The notes below the pieces were generated by a model. That model made no database searches. It worked only from the letters and a program-made list of their open reading frames with translations, and had not been told where the DNA came from. Below, one piece after another: positions 61,456-64,000 of a stretch of 64,000 bases of DNA. The number at the start of each line of letters is the position of its first letter. Position 1 is the first letter of the stretch. This DNA is from Methylobacillus arboreus (GTDB lineage: Bacteria; Pseudomonadota; Gammaproteobacteria; Burkholderiales; Methylophilaceae), in assembly GCF_020532725.1 (NCBI RefSeq), contig NZ_JAJAVC010000011.1, forward strand, positions 62,001 to 126,000, written 5' to 3'. The translations under genes and the position numbers were made by a program.

Positions 61456-63960
61456 CTAGAAAGTCCCACGCAGTGTCAGCATCATGCTGCGTGGCACACC
61501 ATAAAAGTTATTGCCATTCGTGTCATATACCGTTTGGTGATAGCGTTTGTCGAAAGCGTTGTTAATATTTAATGCTGCAGCCCAATGTTCATCGAACTTA
61601 TACTCAGCAAATGCATTCCAGATGGCTCTGCCTGATGCCATGAAGTCATAGGGTACTGTTGGCCCATCAAAGGCACCTGTGCCTGATAATCCGCCTGTAG
61701 GATTCCACGTATTGACTGAGCCACTACGATACGAACTAGATTGCGCTTGGACGCCACCTCCCACTCGAAGTGAGGACAGGGAGCCACTCAGTTGATAGCT
61801 GCTCCACAATTTCAACATGTGTTTCGGTGTGTAGCTGGCATATCGATTGCCAGCATCAGTTCCATATTCTGTTGTATTGTCATCGTAGGTATAGCCAGCA
61901 TTGATCTGCCAGTTATGAGTCAATGCCCCGCTTATCTCAAGTTCTAGGCCTTGAGATAAAAACTTGCCATCTCCGGCATAGCAACAGTTGCGGCCTGGTA
62001 GAGAAAAGCTGGGATCGCCATTAAGATAGACTGCGTAGTTCTTTCTAAGGCTGCGATAGATAGCAACACTGGAATTCAAGTGTCCATTAAAGTGTTCCCC
62101 CTTGAGTCCAATTTCCCAACTACGTCCAGTGGTAGGATTCAGCGCCTGTTGTGATGCATTGAAATATCGACTTTGATCTTCATAGCTCTCTGTCATTGAA
62201 ATGTAACTAGTCCACTCCGTTGTTAGATTCCACATCAGTGCGTAATAAGGTGTGAAAATCCCACTAGTGTCCTGAACCTTGTCATAAGCAGCTCGATGAG
62301 TTAGATCATAATTAAAGCCATTACTCCAAGCTTTAAAGCTAGCATAGCGGCCACCCAATATAAGTTTTATATCTTTAATGAGTTCAAATTGTCCGTATGC
62401 ATACAACCCAGATTGCTGGTATTTGCTTGCGTTTTCCCACGAAGGTACATAGTTATAAGACACTATATTGTCTTCATCAAAATCTGAATAACTGATATCT
62501 CGAGTGACAGCAATTCCTGTAGGGGCTGTATAAACCAAGCTGTGTTGTTTCGCTTTGCTTTGATCAAAACCAATGGCAAGTTTATGTTGACGTTCAAAGA
62601 GTGAGAATATGCCAGTCAGGTTTATATCAAATGCCTGAACCTCGCTTTTCCAGGAAACATGACCTGATGAGGCTTTGCTCAGTAGTGTGCTGGGGTCGAC
62701 TGCTCCATTGTAATAAGGAACCCAGCTCTCCCCATCGTTCTTAGTATCAGAAATGCCTGTTTTCAATTTCCAGTTATCTCCTAATTTTTGTTCTAACGTG
62801 GCGAAATAGTTTTCAGTATCTAGATCGCGTTTTGCCCAGCTGGGATAGCCTGTGCTGCGGCTGATCTTCAATGCCTCACCGGTGGTGTAGCGTGGAAATC
62901 CAGGAGGTAAATCTGGAGCGCCATGTGAAGTATCCTTGCTAGCGCCAACGCTGAGCAAAGTGTTGGGGGTTAAATCGGCATCGACAATGCCGTAGACCAT
63001 AGTTTTGCGACTATTGGCGCTCTCATAGAAATGATCACTTGTGTTGCGTGCTGCTACGAGGCGTCCGCGAATATTTCCTGTTTCGGTCAACGGACTACTC
63101 AGGTCGAATTCGCCCGCATAGTTATTCCAGGAGCCGCCCGATAGTGCGGTCTTAATCTGCAGTTCATTTGTAGGGTGCTTACGAACCAGATTGATGCTGC
63201 CGGAAGGTTGTCCATTGCCGGAGAACAATGCATCTGGGCCTCTCAGCAACTGCACACTGTCAAATTTGGCCATCCCAGTGTTGGTGCCACCCCCTCGCGC
63301 ATCCCCGTCGGTCATGCTGCGCGTAGAAATGCTCAGTCCATCAGCCATAATGTTATCCAAGCGGTTGCCGCGTGAGAAGAACTGATTTTCCTCTCGATTT
63401 AATGTGCCGACTGAGCTGGTGACTCCGGGTAATTGGATGATAGCGTCATAGAAATTCAGCATACGCTGGTCATCCAACTGCTGCCGAGTGATCACTGAAA
63501 TTGATCGCGGAGTTTCCCTGAGCGACTCTCCCATTTTGCCACCTACTGTGGCCTGTTGCACGGTATATAAGCCGGTGTTTTCTGTCAGGTTATTATTAGT
63601 ATTATCTTTGCTTACTGTTACATTGACCTCGGGTAAGCGTGAGTCTTTCTGTGGCTCGGCCGTGATGATGAAGCTGTTGTCTCCCTTGTCCTGGATGGTC
63701 AGGCCAGAGCCTGCCAGCAGTTTCTCCAGCGCTTCGCGGGCGGTGTATTCGCCCTTGAGGACTGGGCTGGTCTTGCCGTTAACCAGGCGGCTGGCAAGCA
63801 GTACTTGCACATTTGCTTGCTTGGCGATGCGGTTAACGGCTTGTTCCAGCGGTTCTGCCGGGATGTCGAATGACAGCTTGCCTGTATCTGCATGGACGTA
63901 TGTGGCCAATAGCAGGCCGACGGCGATGGCAGCCTGCTTGAGTGAGTGGTGATGTGACAC
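61456..63960 (-). CDS. TonB-dependent siderophore receptor with STN signalling domain
   Basis: An 834-residue outer-membrane receptor of the FpvA/FecA transducer type. The start is GTG at 63960 with GGGGAG upstream and a signal peptide ending YVHA. Residues about 27-80 are the STN domain (LSFDIPAEPLEQAVNRIAKQ, AREALEKLLAGSGL), which talks to a FecR anti-sigma factor. A plug (ETPRSISVITRQQLDDQRM, RGPDALFSGNGQPSGSINLVRK) and barrel ending in Phe follow. The genes for FecI/FecR are expected just past the right edge. It probably takes up a ferric siderophore and triggers its own expression. Confidence 0.88.
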   Translation of the reverse strand: MSHHHSLKQAAIAVGLLLATYVHADTGKLSFDIPAEPLEQAVNRIAKQANVQVLLASRLVNGKTSPVLKGEYTAREALEKLLAGSGLTIQDKGDNSFIITAEPQKDSRLPEVNVTVSKDNTNNNLTENTGLYTVQQATVGGKMGESLRETPRSISVITRQQLDDQRMLNFYDAIIQLPGVTSSVGTLNREENQFFSRGNRLDNIMADGLSISTRSMTDGDARGGGTNTGMAKFDSVQLLRGPDALFSGNGQPSGSINLVRKHPTNELQIKTALSGGSWNNYAGEFDLSSPLTETGNIRGRLVAARNTSDHFYESANSRKTMVYGIVDADLTPNTLLSVGASKDTSHGAPDLPPGFPRYTTGEALKISRSTGYPSWAKRDLDTENYFATLEQKLGDNWKLKTGISDTKNDGESWVPYYNGAVDPSTLLSKASSGHVSWKSEVQAFDINLTGIFSLFERQHKLAIGFDQSKAKQHSLVYTAPTGIAVTRDISYSDFDEDNIVSYNYVPSWENASKYQQSGLYAYGQFELIKDIKLILGGRYASFKAWSNGFNYDLTHRAAYDKVQDTSGIFTPYYALMWNLTTEWTSYISMTESYEDQSRYFNASQQALNPTTGRSWEIGLKGEHFNGHLNSSVAIYRSLRKNYAVYLNGDPSFSLPGRNCCYAGDGKFLSQGLELEISGALTHNWQINAGYTYDDNTTEYGTDAGNRYASYTPKHMLKLWSSYQLSGSLSSLRVGGGVQAQSSSYRSGSVNTWNPTGGLSGTGAFDGPTVPYDFMASGRAIWNAFAEYKFDEHWAAALNINNAFDKRYHQTVYDTNGNNFYGVPRSMMLTLRGTF

Positions 63961-64000
63961 GGTAAAACTCCCCTTCTGTAAAACGATTTTAATGACCTAC

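Overview
The window looks like chromosome of a free-living betaproteobacterium, most likely a methylotroph of the Methylophilaceae (Methylobacillus-like). This is inferred from the gene set and order (mog-thiL-pgpA-pncC-recA-recX-alaS-lysC, a Mrp antiporter, two PQQ-type dehydrogenase-like proteins, PEP-CTERM proteins) and not from any database search. Genes are dense, mostly in short operons with 1-4 base overlaps. No rRNA, CRISPR array or intact transposase is visible.

Left part (1-26.7 kb, more accessory). A truncated DHA2-type MFS exporter ends in an unusual inverted repeat. A ZnuD-like TonB receptor and two PEP-CTERM-tagged secreted proteins diverge from a 43-base palindrome that probably acts as a Zur-type operator. 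Then come a GNAT acetyltransferase, DAHP synthase, a DUF481 outer-membrane protein, two membrane-bound c-di-GMP enzymes, two PQQ-type beta-propeller proteins and a cluster of small envelope or stress-type proteins. An orphan LuxR-type response regulator that lacks its phosphoacceptor Asp sits beside this cluster, and 18-base RcsB-box-like palindromes recur around it. A second TonB receptor and a MocR-controlled azoreductase/AhpD-like pair follow.

Middle (26.7-33.8 kb). A complete ligase-associated DNA damage response operon (MBL exonuclease, ATP-dependent ligase, Lhr-type helicase, PdeM phosphoesterase) lies between an intact tRNA-Arg(ACG) and a 37-base copy of the 3' end of that tRNA in direct orientation. 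This is the geometry left by integration into a tRNA gene, although no integrase remains. A tRNA-Ser(GCU) follows.

Right part (33.8-64 kb, mostly core). lysC, alaS, recX-recA-pncC-pgpA-thiL-mog, a PDZ lipoprotein, a SpecificRecomb-family membrane protein, a six-gene mrp Na+/H+ antiporter operon with fused MrpA-MrpB, darP/pmbA, mlaA, fbp, phrB-rlmH-rsfS-panD (with a perfect 48-base-arm inverted repeat between rlmH and rsfS), a DUF4153 membrane protein, a YpfJ-type metallopeptidase, a ParD/ParE-like toxin-antitoxin pair, a 48-residue lipoprotein and an STN-domain TonB receptor whose FecI/FecR partners would lie beyond the right edge.

The most interesting leads are the divergent zinc-type operator with PEP-CTERM proteins, the phosphoacceptor-less regulator with its candidate boxes, the tRNA-flanked repair island, and the two long inverted repeats with related cores but unrelated arms.
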